Translations under genes and position numbers: made by a program
Assembly: GCA_030035585.1 (NCBI GenBank)
Contig: CM057473.1
Coordinates: 5,878,501-5,942,500 of the forward strand
Direction: 5' to 3'
Length of the DNA stretch: 64,000 nucleotides
Origin: Dugong dugon
Taxonomy: Eukaryota; Chordata; Mammalia; Sirenia; Dugongidae
The notes under the pieces: generated by a model
What the model saw: only the letters and a program-made list of their open reading frames with translations
Told to the model about the DNA's origin: nothing
The model's database searches: none
Shown: one piece after another, positions 24,104 through 37,314 of the stretch
Position numbering within the stretch: position 1 is the stretch's first letter
Layout: each line of letters opens with the position of its first letter

Positions 24104-24250
24104 ACGAGCCACTACAGGAGCCATTATGGAGGTCTGGGCCATGGCTGTGGAGGCTTCGGCAGACTGGGCCATGGCTTTGGCTATGGAGGTTACGGATATG
24201 GCTTCTCCTGCCCGTCTTGGTATGAAGAATATGAATTCTCCAGTTTCTAA
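24104..24250 (+). pseudogene. KRTAP19-type copy with start codon changed to ACG
   Basis: Reading from ACG at 24104 gives 48 open codons, SHYRSHYGGLGHGCGGFG then RLGHGFGYGGYGYGFSC, ending PSWYEEYEFSSF and TAA. The body resembles KRTAP19 proteins, whose C-terminus is GGYGFSGFY-like. The site that is ACACCATGAGC in sister genes reads ACACCACGAGC here, so the initiator is lost by one T-to-C change. The promoter has also decayed: at the same -84 position TATAAAAG has become TATAGTG (24020-24026), while the CACACCC motif (24002-24008) and CATCAAACCA leader remain. An in-frame ATG at 23990 would give an 86-aa product but lies upstream of the old TATA box. Most likely dead only recently, since the frame is otherwise clean. 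Confidence 0.8.
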
Positions 24251-24503
24251 TAAAAAACGCTTGCTAATTCTCCAACTCTGTATCTCCATGCTCTTGTGTG
24301 TATGGTTCAATGATGTGAGGGCCTGTCTTGATGTAGGAAAAATATCTGTCACTTATTGGCATCGAGCTCCATATGGAATATCCTCTACCAGTTTCATTTC
24401 CTCTAAAAGGATCTGGATTCTTTTCATGGCATCCGGGCTTCGACTCATTATTGTCATTAGCCTCTGTTCTAACCAATGTGACCTCTATTTTAAAACAGTT
24501 TTT

Positions 24504-24509
24504 AATAAA
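24504..24509 (+). terminator. Polyadenylation signal of the 24104 pseudogene
   Basis: AATAAA about 250 bp after the stop. Another AATAAA overlaps the stop at 24249-24254. Confidence 0.45.
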
Positions 24510-24601
24510 CATACTTAACTGGCAAAGCAAACCTGGCTTCATTTCAAATGGCAATGTGGGATGTCAATCAAGATGTTAGTTTTCTTCTGATTTGATAGCC
24601 A

Positions 24602-24763
24602 CTCTTTAGGACAGAGTAGAAACGCCCCCGTAGAGTTTTCAAGGCTGTAGTCTTTAGGAAAGCAGACTGCCGCATCTTTCTCCCATGGAGCAGCTGGTGG
24701 GTTTGAACTGCTGACATTTCAGTTAACAGTAGAGCACTTAACCGCCGCACCACCAGGGCCCCT
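24602..24763 (-). mobile_element. AfroSINE
   Basis: GGACAGAGTAGAAACGCCCC to CGCCGCACCACCAGGGCCCC; its 3' end is truncated. Confidence 0.88.
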
Positions 24764-24844
24764 TGTTCTATTAGTTTATTTCAAGGAATTTTGAATGGCC
24801 ATGTGGAATTTTAGTTAGGACGTTAGTCTTTTTTCTTTTGATTT

Positions 24845-25056
24845 GCGAGTCTACGGTGGCGCGAATGGTTAAGTGCTCAACTACTGATCCAAAGGTTGGC
24901 AGTTGAAACCTACCGAGGGGCGCCTTGGAAGAAAGACCTGACAATATTCTTCCAACATGTTACAGCCTTGTGGAGCACAGGTCTACTCGGAAACTTATGG
25001 GGTTGCCATGAATCGGAACTGACTCGATGATAGCGGGTTTGTTTTTTGTTTTGTTA
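24845..25056 (+). mobile_element. AfroSINE, long subtype
   Basis: GCGAGTCTACGGTGGCGCGA to CGGAACTGACTCGATGATAG and a GTTTT-rich end. Confidence 0.88.
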
Positions 25057-25702
25057 CTTGGTTATCCTTCTTTTTTCTGAATTAGTGTTTGGATCAATAC
25101 AACACATTTGATTTAACAAATGTTCATTGAATATCTCCATGTGCTGGCATCGTTCTAAGTGCTGAGGACACGGGTGAACAAGATGGACAAAAACCTTGCA
25201 TACTTTCGTGAGTGTCACAGTTTTGCTTCCAGTGGTCTTTGGGTGTGATTTTGTTTTCATAAAATCATTCTAGGCACTATTTTGTAATAACTTCTTTTTT
25301 AAAGAAAGTTTTTGTATTCTGAGATTTATTGCCGAGAGACAGTAAATCTCTGGCAACCAAAGAAAGTAATGTTAAATTAAATACTGAGTATACAAAATAA
25401 TATTTATGAAAATGTGAAATGTGTAAAGAATACTATAATAAACCCCCATGTACCCAGGGCAAAATTTTCAAACTTCTAATCTTCTTTATTTATAATCAGG
25501 TTAATTTTAAGTTAAGCTATCAGGCATATAAGAATCTACTGTACTTCCTTGACAAGTTAATTCATTAATTGTTTTTCTATTTTCCCACTTGCAGAGTAAG
25601 GGTCTTGATTCCCAAAGTTATTGGTTCTCAGAAAGTAAGCCTGATGACTGCTTGAGTTAAAAATACTTGGGATTTATTTACCAATATAATCTCCTGAGGA
25701 AT

Positions 25703-26010
25703 TTGTTGTTGTTAGGTGCCATCTCATAGTGACCTTATGTATAACAGAACACTGCCAAGCCCCGCTGCATCTTCATGCCCGTTGCTATGTTTGGGCCTAT
25801 TGCTGCAGCCACTGTGTCAACCCCTCTCACTGAGGGTCTCCCTTTTTTTCACTGACCCTCTACTTTACCAAGCGTGATGTCCTCTCCCGGTAATGGTCCC
25901 TCTCAGTGACGGTACCTTCCAATGACATCTCCAAAGTAAGCAAAACAAAGTCTCTCCATCCTTGCTTCTAAGGAGCATTCTGGCATACTTCCTCTCTTAC
26001 ATAGGGGTAA
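25703..26010 (-). mobile_element. RTE/BovB-like 3' end fragment
   Basis: Begins GTTGTTGTTAGGTGCC (minus-strand tail GGCACCTAACAACAAC) and contains TTTACCAAGCGTGATG, as in the 18.9 kb fragment. Confidence 0.75.
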
Positions 26011-26468
26011 TTTGTTTTCAGTAGGTTTGCTATAGGCTCCCAGATGTTCTGCTAGTCAAAATCTCCTTGAAAATCACTGCCTGGGGTGGCCTCCAAGATC
26101 TCTTCCATTTCTTGTATTATGGCAATGCATGATATCCATTGCTACTTTCACCTTCCTTCCAGGGTACAATGTTTTTGTGGTAGCTTTCAGATGCTTACAC
26201 TCTGCAGAGCAGGTCAACTAAAACAGTTAGTACAAAGAATTTCTACATTGGAAGATTTGGAGAATATTTGATGTGAGAAACACATCAAGATGTTAAATAA
26301 TGCATCATGTTCCTCTAGAGGTTTTATGTTGTATTTATTTTAAGCAGGTACTTAATCATGTTGGGAATGGTACTGTTCAGTTTATATTTTTATGGTTTCC
26401 TGTATAACTGCCTTTTGTCTCTAGCATGGTCATTCGATGGCCTTTTTGAAGCATCTGCCTGATACACT

Positions 26469-27298
26469 TTTTTTTTTTTTTAATTGTACTTCAGGTGAAG
26501 GCTTACAGAACAAATAGTTTCTCATGAAACAGTAGTACACATGTTGTTTTATGACATTATGAACAACCCCACAACATATTCACCCTCTAAATTCTCAACC
26601 TTTTTTTTTTTTTTGGTGAAAATACACGTAGCCAAAGATACACCGTTTCAAAAATTTCTACATTCACAGTTCAGTGACATTGACTACGCTCTTCCAATTG
26701 GGCTGTTATTCTCACTTAAGATGAAGGCTTACAGAACAAAATAGTTTCTCATTTAACAGTCAATACACATGTTGCCCTATGACAATGGTTAACAATCTCA
26801 CAACACATCAACAATATCCTTACTCAACCTTGGGTTCCCTATCATCAGCTTCCTTCTCCCCTTCTGCCTTCTGGCCCTTGTCACTGGGCTCCTGTACCTC
26901 GTTAGTCTCATTTGGTTTTACCGGGCTGTCCACTCCCAGGCTGAACAGTGAACCTCGGAGGTAACTTCACCACTGAGCTAAAAGGGTGTCTGGAGGCCAT
27001 ACTCTCGAGGTTTCTTCAGTCTCCTAGGCCAGTAAATCTGGTCTTTTTTTGTGAGTTAGAATTTTGTTCTACATCCTTCTCCAGCTCTGTCTAGAACCCT
27101 CTGTTGTGATCCTGGTCAGAGCAGTCAGTGGTGGTAGCCGGGCACCATCTAGCTGTACTGGACTCAGTCTGGTGGAGGCCTTGGTAGCTGTGGTCCATTA
27201 GTCCTTTGGACTGATCTTTTCCTTGTATCCTGTTCTCTTCATTCTCCCTTGCTCCCGAAGGGATGAGACCAGTGGAGTATCTTAGATGGCCGCTCACA
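26469..27298 (-). mobile_element. LINE-1-like 3' end with perfect 14-bp target duplication
   Basis: Reverse copy: T-run at 26469, doubled terminus, then the body to GGAGTATCTTAGATGGCC. CTGCCTGATACACT is present at 26455-26468 and 27299-27312 without mismatch. Relatively young insertion. Confidence 0.8.
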
Positions 27299-27312
27299 CT
27301 GCCTGATACACT

Positions 27313-28744
27313 CTTGCTGGGAAAACTGGGCTCCAGGCAAACTTGCAAATCTTTTGCTTTCAAAAAACTTAATTCATAGGATTGAAAGGAAAACTGGCTA
27401 AAGGGTTTGTTATTTGTCAAACAGGCTTCATGTTACCACTGGACATTTTCTTTGAAGAGCCGAGAAAAGGAAACCAAATTGATGGAAAATAAACAAGTAC
27501 TTTTTCTAAAACCTTTAGACCCTGAAGAATGTATGCTATTTTTTAAATCAATAGTATGTCAATTTTTGTGCAATAAAATTGTTACTTTTTATTGAGAAAA
27601 TTAATTTGGATCAAAAATGAGCCATCTCAAATTTATTGACTGGATTGGAGAAATGAAAAACATACTTATTAGTGTCCATCACAATTAGTGAATACAGATT
27701 AGAGATATGGATTCAATGTTTTTTCATCAGCTTGTACAGGCTTTGAGGTCCATTGAATACAGGGCAGGCATTCAATGGATATTTGCTAAAAACAAACAAA
27801 CAAACAAAACTGGATGATAGAATTTTGTGTTCCAAAGAAGTCATTAAGTAGAGCCGATTTGGACCTTTAATGACAGAATTAAAGTACTAAATGAAAAATC
27901 GTCTTGGACAAGACATGGACAATTGACTTTTCAAATTCTCTTGGGAAACAGAACTATTCTTTTAAATATTATATTACTGATTCTTAAAAACTTATTTTTG
28001 ATACTTGCCTCCAGGTGAACTGTGTTATGAGTAAAGTTATATGACTCACACTGAAGTCTGCTAGTTACTTACATTATCTTAAAAAAACTCTTAGCCTTTT
28101 ATAATTGATTGTGAACTTACATAATTCTGATTCCAAATGCAAAGTACATTCGTAAAATGAAGAAAACAAAATTTCTGAACCAGAACTCAGAGGGCTGTTG
28201 ATAGGTGCCGAGGATGAAATGTATGTGAAAGTGTCTGAAAATTACTGATTTATTTGTAAGTATATTATTTTGAAAAATTTTCTATGTTGTACAGCTTATT
28301 CAAATATATATATGTGTGTAGTTTTAAAAAAAACTTCTATTGAATATATTGTTCAAAGGAAATTTTGTTGCTTTAAACAATGAAAATTTTTATTTGTCTC
28401 TTGATTTCCTAGTAGGTCAAAGAGTAAGTACTTAATCTGCATGTGTCTCACCTTGCGTTAAACCCTGTTTCTGACTGTTCCTCCAGGATTTGTATAATTG
28501 ATGTCTTTTTGGGACACATCGCCTTAGAGGCCCAAAAGTTCAACGTGGTGTGAGGGATTGAAACTTTATAGTATTGACCCCTCTACCATTTAAAGAGCAG
28601 TGAAGATTCTTTATGTTTATGAAATAATTGATGCATAATTAAAATTCATATTTCATGGTTTAAATATAAAAATGATTTCTGTTGACTCATCAGCAATAAA
28701 ACTGTTGCTTTGTATTATTTTTTTAGTTGTAATGATTGATGTCT
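27313..28744. other. Intergenic, nothing recognised
   Basis: AT-rich single-copy-looking DNA between the LINE-1-like insertion and the RTE element. Confidence 0.5.
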
Positions 28745-31700
28745 GTCAGTTTGTGGTACTATGGTGGTTTGCATGTTGCTGTGATGCTGGAAGCTATGCC
28801 TCTGGTGTTTCAAATACCAGCAGGGTCATCCATGGTGGAAAGATTTCAGTGGAACTTCCAGACTAAGATAGACTAGGAAGAAGGGCCTGGTGATATACTT
28901 CTGAAAAAATGACTAGTAAAACCTTCATGGGTAGCAGCAGAACATTATCTGATATAGTGCCAGAAGATGAGCCCCTCAGGTTGGGGAAAGGTGCTTTCTC
29001 AAAGTAGAGTTCACCTTAATGAAGTGGGTGGAGCAAAGCTTTTGGGACCTTCATTTGCTGATGTGGCATGACTTAAAATGAGAAGAAACAACTGAAAACA
29101 TCCATTAATAATTGTGACATAGAATCTACAAAGTATGAATCAAGGAAAATTGAAGTCTACAAAAATGAAATGGAATGTATAAAGATCGATATCCTAGGCG
29201 TTGGTGAGCTGAAATGGACTGGTACTGGGAATTTTGAATCAGACAAACACATGGTCTACGATGTCAGGAATGACAAATTGAAGAGGAATCGCCTCCTATT
29301 CATCTTCAAAAAGAACATTTCAAGATCTATCCTGAAGTACGATGCTGTCAGTGATAGGCTAATATCCATATGACTGCAAGGAAGACCAGTTAATTCAACT
29401 ATTATTCAAATTTATACACCAATCACTAATGCCAAATATGAGGAAACTGAAGATTTTTACCAACTTCTGCAGCCTGAAATTGGTCAAACATGCAGTCAAG
29501 ATGCATTGATAATTACTGGCAATTGGAAAGTGAAAGTTGGAAACAAAGAAGGATTGGTATTTGGAAAATATGGCCTTGGTGACAGAGATTGCATGACAGA
29601 ATTCTGAAAGACCAATGACTTACTCATTACACGTGTCTTTTTTCAACAACGTCAACAGTGACTACACCTGTGGATCTCACTGGATGGAATACACAGGAAT
29701 CAAATTGACTACATCTGTGGAAAGACGACTGAGAAGCTTAATATCATCCATCAGAACAAAGCCAAGGGTCAGCTGTGGAATAGACCATCAATTGCTCATA
29801 TACAAGTTCAAGTTGAAGCTGAAGAAAATTAAAACAAGTCTACGAAGTCCAAGTCTGACCTTGAGTATAACCCACCTGAATTTAGAGACCATCTCAAGAA
29901 TAGATTTGATGTGCTGAACACTAATGACTGAAGACCAGATGAGTTGTGGGATGACATCAAGGACATCACACATAAAGAAAACAAAAGGTCATTAAAAAGA
30001 CAGGAAAGAAAAAAAGATCAAAATGGATGTCAGATGAGACTCTGAAACTTGCTCTTGAATGTAGAGTAGCTAACACAAAAGGAAGAAATGATGCAGCAAA
30101 AGAGCTGAACAGAAGATTTCAAAGAGGGGCTCGAGAAAACAAAATAAGGTACTACAATGAAATGTACAAAGACCTGGAGTTTGAAAACTAAAAAGGAAGA
30201 ACACACTTGGCATTTCTCAAGCTGAAAGAAGTGGAGAAGAAATTCAAGCTTTGAATAGTAATAATGATTCCATGGGGAAAAAAATGAATGATGCAGGAAG
30301 CATCTAAAGAAGATGGAAGGAATACAGAGTCACTATACCAAAAAGAATTGATCAACATTCAACCATTTCAGGAGGTAGCCTATGATCAAAAACCAATGGT
30401 ACTGAAGGAAGAACTCCAAACTGCATTGAAGGCATTGGCGAAAAACAAGGTTCCAGGAGTTGAAGGAATAGCAATTGAGATGCTTCAATAAACAGATGTA
30501 AAGCTGGAAGGACTTACTTGTCTATGCCAAGAAATTTGGAAGACAGCCACCTGGCCAACCAACTGGAAGAGATCCATATTTGTGCCCATTCCAAAGAAAG
30601 AAGATCCAATGGAATGAGGAAATTATCAAACAACATCATTAATATCACACACAAGTAAAATTTTGCAGCAGATAATTAAAAAATGGTTGCAGCAGTACAT
30701 CAGAAGGGAACTGCCAGACATTCAAACCAGATTCAGAAGAGGGTATGAGGGATCTCATTGCTGATGTTGGACGGACCCTGGGCTGAAAGCAGAGAATACC
30801 AGAAGGATGTTTACCTGTGTTCTGTTGACTATGCAAAGATAAGCAACTGTGTTGATCATACAGATTTTGGATAACATTGAGAAGAATGGAAATTCCAGCA
30901 CACTTAATTGTGCTCATGCAGAACCTGTACATAGACCAAGAGGCAGTTGTTCAAACATGGTTTAAGATCAGGAAAGGTGTATGTTAGGGTTTGTATCCTT
31001 TCACCATACTTATTCAGTTTGTATTCTGAGCCAATTATCTGGGAAGATGGACTATATGAAGAAGAACAGGGCATCAGGATTGGAGGAAGACTCATTAACA
31101 ACCTGCGTTATGAAGATGACGCAACTTAGCTTGCTGAAAGTGAGGAGGATTTGAAGCACTTACTTACAGCCCTCAGTATGGATTACACTTCAACATAAAG
31201 GCAACAAAATCTTCACACTTGGACCTAAGAGCAACCTTATGATAAATGGAGAAAATATTGAAGTTGTCAAGGATTTCGTTTTACTTGGATCCACAATCAA
31301 AGCCCATGGAAGAAGCAGTCAAGGAATCAAAGGATGCATCGCATTGGGCAAATCTGCTGCAAAAGACCTCTTGAAAGTGTTAAAAAGCAAAAATGTCACA
31401 CTGAGAACTACGGTGCGTCTGATCCAAGCCATGGTGTTTTCAATTACCTCATATGCATGCAAAAGCTGGACAATGAATAAGGAAGAACTGATTCATTTGA
31501 ATCTTGGTGTTTTCAAAGAATACTGTTTATACCATGGACTGCCAGAATAATGAACAAATCTGTCTTGAAAGAAGTATGGACAGAATGCGCCTTAGAAGTA
31601 AGAATGGTAGACTTTGTCTCACACACTTTGGTCATGTTATCAGGAGGGACTAGTCCCTAGAGAAGAACATCATGCTGGGTAAAGTAGAGGGTCAGTGAAA

Positions 31701-31863
31701 AAGAGGAAGACCCTCAACGAGATGGATTGACACAGTGGCTGCCACAGTGGGCTCAAGCATAGCAATGATTGTGATGATGGCACAGGAGCTGGCAGTGTTT
31801 CCTCTAATTGTGTATGGGGTCCTTATGAGCTGGAACTGACTGGATGGCAACTAACAACAACAA
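28745..31863 (+). mobile_element. RTE/BovB-like LINE, near full length, inactive
   Basis: Non-LTR retrotransposon of the RTE clade, which copies its RNA into DNA at a nicked target. From 5' to 3': leader (GCATGTTGCTGTGATGCTGG), an AP-endonuclease-like region (29101-29600; open piece IDILGVGELKWTGTGNFESD), a linker, reverse transcriptase (about 30290-31130; TALKALAKNKVPGVEGIAIE), thumb/C-terminal region (31239-31550; VKDFVLLGSTIKAHG) and a 3' tail ending GGCAACTAACAACAACAA. Many stops and frameshifts split it, for example TGA at 29371. The catalytic YADD box reads YEDD (31109-31120). No TSD was identified. It is the only nearly complete autonomous element in the window and belongs to the clade thought to mobilise AfroSINEs. 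Confidence 0.85.
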
Positions 31864-32670
31864 TGACGGTGGTTCATATTCATGACATAATTCAAGTTTT
31901 GTTGATGGATCTTACAGCTGGAGTACACTGGTAGACAAATAGCAGAGGAGTGATAGCTATGTTAGTGATGCTGAGCCTTTTTTATTGATTTATATTTTTT
32001 TTGACTCAAATAAATCCAGCAGGTCCCAGCCAAGTAGCACACAATGGTAAATGAGTACATCATTCCAGTCACATACTTCTAAGGAATCAAAACAAATACT
32101 TGTATTGAGAGTTTCTGTTTTTGCTTTCTTTGTTGATATTGTTGGAAACTGAGGTCCAAATATCAAGAAGAGAAATTGTGCCAAATTTTCGTATGATCAG
32201 TCAAGTAAATTAGATACGGACATTCAATGCTAAATTCACTACCAGTTATTTCAGAAAAAGTATTATTAAATTCAGTGTATTGTGAAAAAAAATTAAGTCA
32301 AAAATTGATGATAGCCAAACTTTTAAGCAATAAATGTCAGTAAGAAAAAAATAGGTTTTTCAAAATCGTAATAGAATAGACTAAAATAGTAAAGTGACAT
32401 ATATCGGAATGTTGAACAAGTATCAGCAACGTTTTTAACCTTATGGGCAAATCAGCTATAATCCCAGGATATGTACTTCATTTGATAGAGTTTATCCATT
32501 ATTTTGAATCACAAAGGGTTTGAAAGTAAGTTCACTGTATTAGATGAAGAACCAGAAACCGAAGAATAAGGGTGTCAAGAAAGAAGGTCAATTCCAGATG
32601 ACAGAGTCAATGTTGATGGATGTTATGAAACCTTGTTAGAGAATTTTATATAAGGCAGTTATATAATGCA
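31864..32670. other. Intergenic, nothing recognised
   Basis: AT-rich DNA between the RTE element and the upstream block of the 32964 pseudogene. Confidence 0.5.
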
Positions 32671-32963
32671 TGGGCTTTGAAGATACCATAATCATTGTCA
32701 ACATATATACAGTGCATTTCAATGGAATCTACACCAAAATAAAAACCTATTTAATGAATATGATAAATTGTCTTAAATTAGATGATAAAGAAATTAATGA
32801 AATTAATTAAAGATTAAAGAAATTAATGTCTTTCATGCCATTGAGATCTGCTTTTATCTCCACATCTTTTTCTGAGGTAGGTAAGAATCTCTGAGCAGGT
32901 GGTGACATTCACGCTTGGGATATACATCATCATCATCAAACAAATTCCCCAGCTTCTGATACC

Positions 32964-33150
32964 ATGAGTTAATATGGCACAGCTCTGGTGGCCCAGGCTA
33001 TTATGGAGGCCTGGGTTATGGCTATGGTTCAGTCTATGGCTGTGGTTGTTGTGACTTCAGAGGCCTGGGATATATGGCTACGGAGGCTACAGAGAATCCT
33101 GCTGCTACCCATCATGCTTTGGAGGATATAGATTCTTTGGATTAAAAAGG
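32964..33150 (+). pseudogene. KRTAP19-type pseudogene with early stop and frameshifts
   Basis: GATACCATGAGTTAA: the third codon is already a stop. Shifting frame recovers [30 protein letters not shown] coding (about 32998-33075). After another shift, GYGGYRESCCYPSCFGGYRF and FGLK appear, close to the KRTAP19 C-terminus GGYRYSCCHPSCYGGY. At least one stop and two indels are needed to explain this. The final stop is lost. The leader keeps ATCATCAAACAAATTCC, and a GCTTTGAAG block lies 290 bp upstream (32674). AATAAA at 33386-33391 is the likely old polyadenylation signal. Confidence 0.75.
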
Positions 33151-35409
33151 AAAGAGGATTGGTACTTTGGGATATTGGAATCCTAATACCACCTTACTGT
33201 TCTTTCAATTTTTCTACTTCCAACAAAATCCATATTCTGCTTTGATGACCTAGCGGTGTGGACTATGGAAAAATACCAGAATTAATGCAGAAGCCCTAAA
33301 ATTGACCAGAAGCAGCACTGTATTCCATTAAGTGATGAAGAATTTCACAGACTGGGCCACTTGGCGTCTCTGTGGGTAATTTTTTAATAAAGCTATTTTA
33401 TTTGAATAGCAATGTGGATATAATTTCTTATAGCTTATCTCATAGTAATGTTTAGTAATTTTTAAGTTACCACCTGGACTTATTTTTCTATCATAGATAT
33501 TATTCTTTTAGGGATGACCTTTTAAGAGAACTTTGTGTTAAATTTCTATTAAAGGTATAGTCTCTTCATATCTGCCTTTTTTAAATCTAAGTTTATTATT
33601 TAAAAAAAAATCATCCTTACAGGAAAAGAACATCTAATTTCTCTTAGTGACGCTGGAAAGGTTAACATTTCTTGGCAGAGCCAATGAGAAAGCTTCTAAT
33701 TACCATGTAGTAGATGTGAAAGGGCATTGAAGTAACTGAGGGTGAATGTTGATTTAAAAAAAAAAAATTTGTCCTTGACTCTTTATATACGTCAGCGTAA
33801 CGTGTGACTGTGTGAAATGTTTTTTTTTCCCTTTTGCATAAACCATAACAGAAGAAAGATAAAAATGAGAGATATTGTTGTTCTTTAATTAATTCCCTGA
33901 AGATTTATACAGAGTTGAAGGGCAATCGAACTAAATAGAGGCCCTTTGCAAGTAATTTTGAGGTCAAGCTGCTTTGAAACTGGAGTGAACTTGGCTCCTA
34001 GAACAGTGCTTGGCACATAACATGAGCTCAATAAACGTTTGTTGAATAAACCGAATTAATTAATGGAAAAGGGGAGAGATAATTAAATGTGACCTACTGG
34101 ATGCCAAGTGTTTGCAAGATGCTTTATATGTTTTCTCATTTAATTCTCATAATGCTTCTAAACATAGGAAATAAACTATAATGGAGGATTTTAAATCTTT
34201 AAACAAGTCTATGACACAGCCAGAATAATGAGAAAGGTATGAATTCTGGAGACAAAGAGAATTGGGATTATATTCTCTCTTTACAGCTTGCTAACTGTGT
34301 GAAGTTTCTAAACTTCACTGATACATACTTTTTTTACTCAGTTAAACTAGGTGGTAATTTTTAGCCAGAAGAACTGTTGTGAAGATGAACCCACACTCAC
34401 ACACACGTATGAATGCAAACACATAAATACATAGCATGATGCATAAAACACCGTAGGTGATCAGGGTTTTGTGTTTGGTATTACTTTATTTAGGTCAGAT
34501 CCCTTGTAGGCTATAGACTAGAAAGAGGGACTTCAACATAAGACGTGTTATTTCAATCTAAAACTTCTTTCCACAATTCTAAGCATCTCTTTCTATACAT
34601 GAAGGATATTTGGCAGGAAAAAATGATCGCTTTGATTTAGAATGAGTTGTGTTTAAATGGATAATTAGAAGGTTATTTATAATTATCCAGTAGCGCATTT
34701 GTGGTTTTAATTTACGTACTCTTATAAATACATACAGTCAAACAGCCCTATCAACAAATGTAGAGCTTATAACTGATTTCAAAGATCTTGTGTGTGATTT
34801 TTATTGTCTGTTCAAATGAACAATTCCATCAAGATCTTTCCACAAATTTTCATTGCTATTAGAACTTTTCAGGTTCTTTAAATTATGTATATTTTCCTCC
34901 ACATTTTTTCTCCCTCACCTCTTAGCCAAATGTGGCCGTCCCAAAGGCATGCTTCAAGCTTTCTGCAACTGTCTATGAATAGAAACGCCAAAATCAATAT
35001 TATGTCTAAGGAAAATTATACTTTCCTCATTTCCAAAATAATTTCTCAATTCATGCTTTGATGTTTAAATAGAAAATAGTTGGGTAAAGCCGTATCTTAG
35101 ACTCTTGAGCAAGCTATTCTACTGCTCGCTCACGTGTGAATGAAGCAGGGTTTGTAAAATTGATATATTCGAATAGATGATTGCAATGCTTCCTTTCAAC
35201 TGTAACATTCTCTGATTCTGTAAAATAATTCAGGCTACTAAAAATAAGTTGAATAATTTGGTTGGGCTTGGAGGTAAAGGAGGAGACGTGGTATACTTGC
35301 TAGCATATTAGCCTTCTCTCCATATATCTAAGCAAATCCATTCTTCTGATAAATTTCCTTCTAGGTACATGTTTAGTTGCAGAATTATTGCAGAAAACAG
35401 AAAACTTGC

Positions 35410-35919
35410 TGTCTTAGTCATCTAATGCTGCTGTAACAGAAATACCACAAGTGGATGACTTTAAAAAACAGAAGTTTATTCTTTCGCAGTCTAGTAGGCT
35501 AGAAGTTCAAATTCATGGCATCAGCTCCAGGGGAAGCCTTTCTCTGTCGTTTCTGGAGGAAGTTCTTGTCGTCAATCTTCCTCTGGACTAGGAGCTTCTC
35601 TGGGCAGGAACCCTGGGTCCAAAGGATGCACTCTGCTCCTGGGGCCGCTTTCTTGGTGGTATGTCACGCCGCTCGCCTCTCTCTTTTATATCTCATAAGA
35701 GATTGACTCAAGACACAATCCAATCTTGTAGACTGAGTCCTACCTCATTAACATAACTGCCACCTAACCCACCTTATTAACATCATACAGGTAAGATTTA
35801 CAACACGTAAGAAAAATCACATCAGATGACAAAATGGTGGACAATCTCACAATACTGGGAATCGTGACCTAGCTAAATCGATACACATATTTTTGGGGGA
35901 CATTATACAATCCATTACA
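35410..35919 (-). mobile_element. MaLR-type solo LTR
   Basis: TGTCTTAGTCATCTAATGCT, CACAGTCTAGTAGGCT-like core and CAATCCATTACA end. Same family as 1707-2215. Confidence 0.7.
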
Positions 35920-36235
35920 CATGTGATGTCTTGACTTTTGATTTTCAAAAAAATCTACTACTTCACATGTACAAGGTCACTGATATTCCTGAGTGCCAAT
36001 ATTTCTAACAATGTTGTCCACCTAACAATTAGAATCACTCCCCCCACATATTTACTATAGTATGTATTAAGCTCTTTAAAAAAAAAAAAAAGTTGCCTGA
36101 TGATGGTTGCGGCACCTGATTAAAGTAATTCATTAATTTGTAAAAAATGCTGAATTGGCAAATTTGGTGTTAAATCTTTTTTCCAACAATAATTTCAGAA
36201 GGATGACCATTAATCTACAACAACAAAACAAAAAA

Positions 36236-36423
36236 ACAGCTAATTGCAATCGAGTTAACACCGACTCCTGGCAACCCCAGATGTCAGAGTAGAACTGTGC
36301 TCCATAGAATTTTCAGTGACTGATTTTTTGGAAATAGACCATCAGGCCTTACTTCTGAGGTACCTCTGGGTGCACTTGAACCTCCAACCTTTCAGTTAGC
36401 ATGCTAACTTTTTGCACCACCCA
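36236..36423 (-). mobile_element. AfroSINE, long subtype, diverged
   Basis: CAATCGAGTTAACACCGACT to CTTTTTGCACCACCC. Confidence 0.8.
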
Positions 36424-37314
36424 CATCTAAGATGTTTTAAATGTTTAGAAGACCACAACTTAAGAACTTTAGCCAAAAAATTCTTTCTCTTTTTACTTTT
36501 CACTTAAGAAAACTTGAGGACAAATGAGTGAACAAGTTTCTCAAATGCTCCCATATTAAGGACATTTGAGTACGTCTGATGAATGTTTGTGTCTTTTATG
36601 GATATTCTATCTTGCCAAACCAATTTTTAAACAATTTTAAAAAACGTTTTTGCCTTAACTCAGAACCCGTTTGTGTTCATGCTTTGTCATTTATTCATTG
36701 TTTTTTGGTTTTTTAAATTTGAAAAAAAAAATCAAAATAGTATAGGAAATGTGATTGAGTAATTACTGAATGACCATTAAGGAAATAAGCAGTTTAAAAA
36801 TTTTTCAGACTTTTATGAAGATAAAGCATGATTTTGTGTCATATTCCTGAATACATTCTATGCTATTTGTTTAATAATAAAGAAGTGATGGAGACACTGT
36901 ATTGGATTTTACAAACAGTGTAGCAAGGCAGCACAATGAACGGCTGGGGAAATGTCAGGTCTTTTATAAGAGAACTTGATGCTCTGGAATGTATTTATAA
37001 CGTTTTGAGTGCAGTAACATGTGCTTTGAAGACATAACCATCATTTGTTGTCAGAGCCAAAGACTGGTTTTGAAGAACGCAAGCTAAGCAGAAAGAGACT
37101 CTGAGAATGCTTCTAAAAGCAAGCTCGGGTCTCCTCTCCAATATGAAATGAATGCTCTCTTCAGCTTGTTCGTACAGTTTTTACCTGGAAGGAGAATTTG
37201 ACACATCTTTATGAATTCCCTAGCTCACTCTTAAAGGGATATGAAAGTCACCACACAGGTTGTTACAATGCATACTGCCCTATACATCGGACTAAATCCC
37301 TAACTCCCGACATC

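Larger units (their letters stand above)
33392..37020. other. Intergenic
   Basis: Contains the LTR 35410-35919, a SINE 36236-36423 and a MIR/LINE-2-like end at 33998-34060 (GTGCTTGGCACATAACATGA ... TTGTTGAATAAA). No gene seen. Confidence 0.55.

Noticed and set aside
31239..31550. 103-codon frame as a host gene
   Set aside because: It is the C-terminal part of the RTE reverse transcriptase; the flanks carry the rest of the element.
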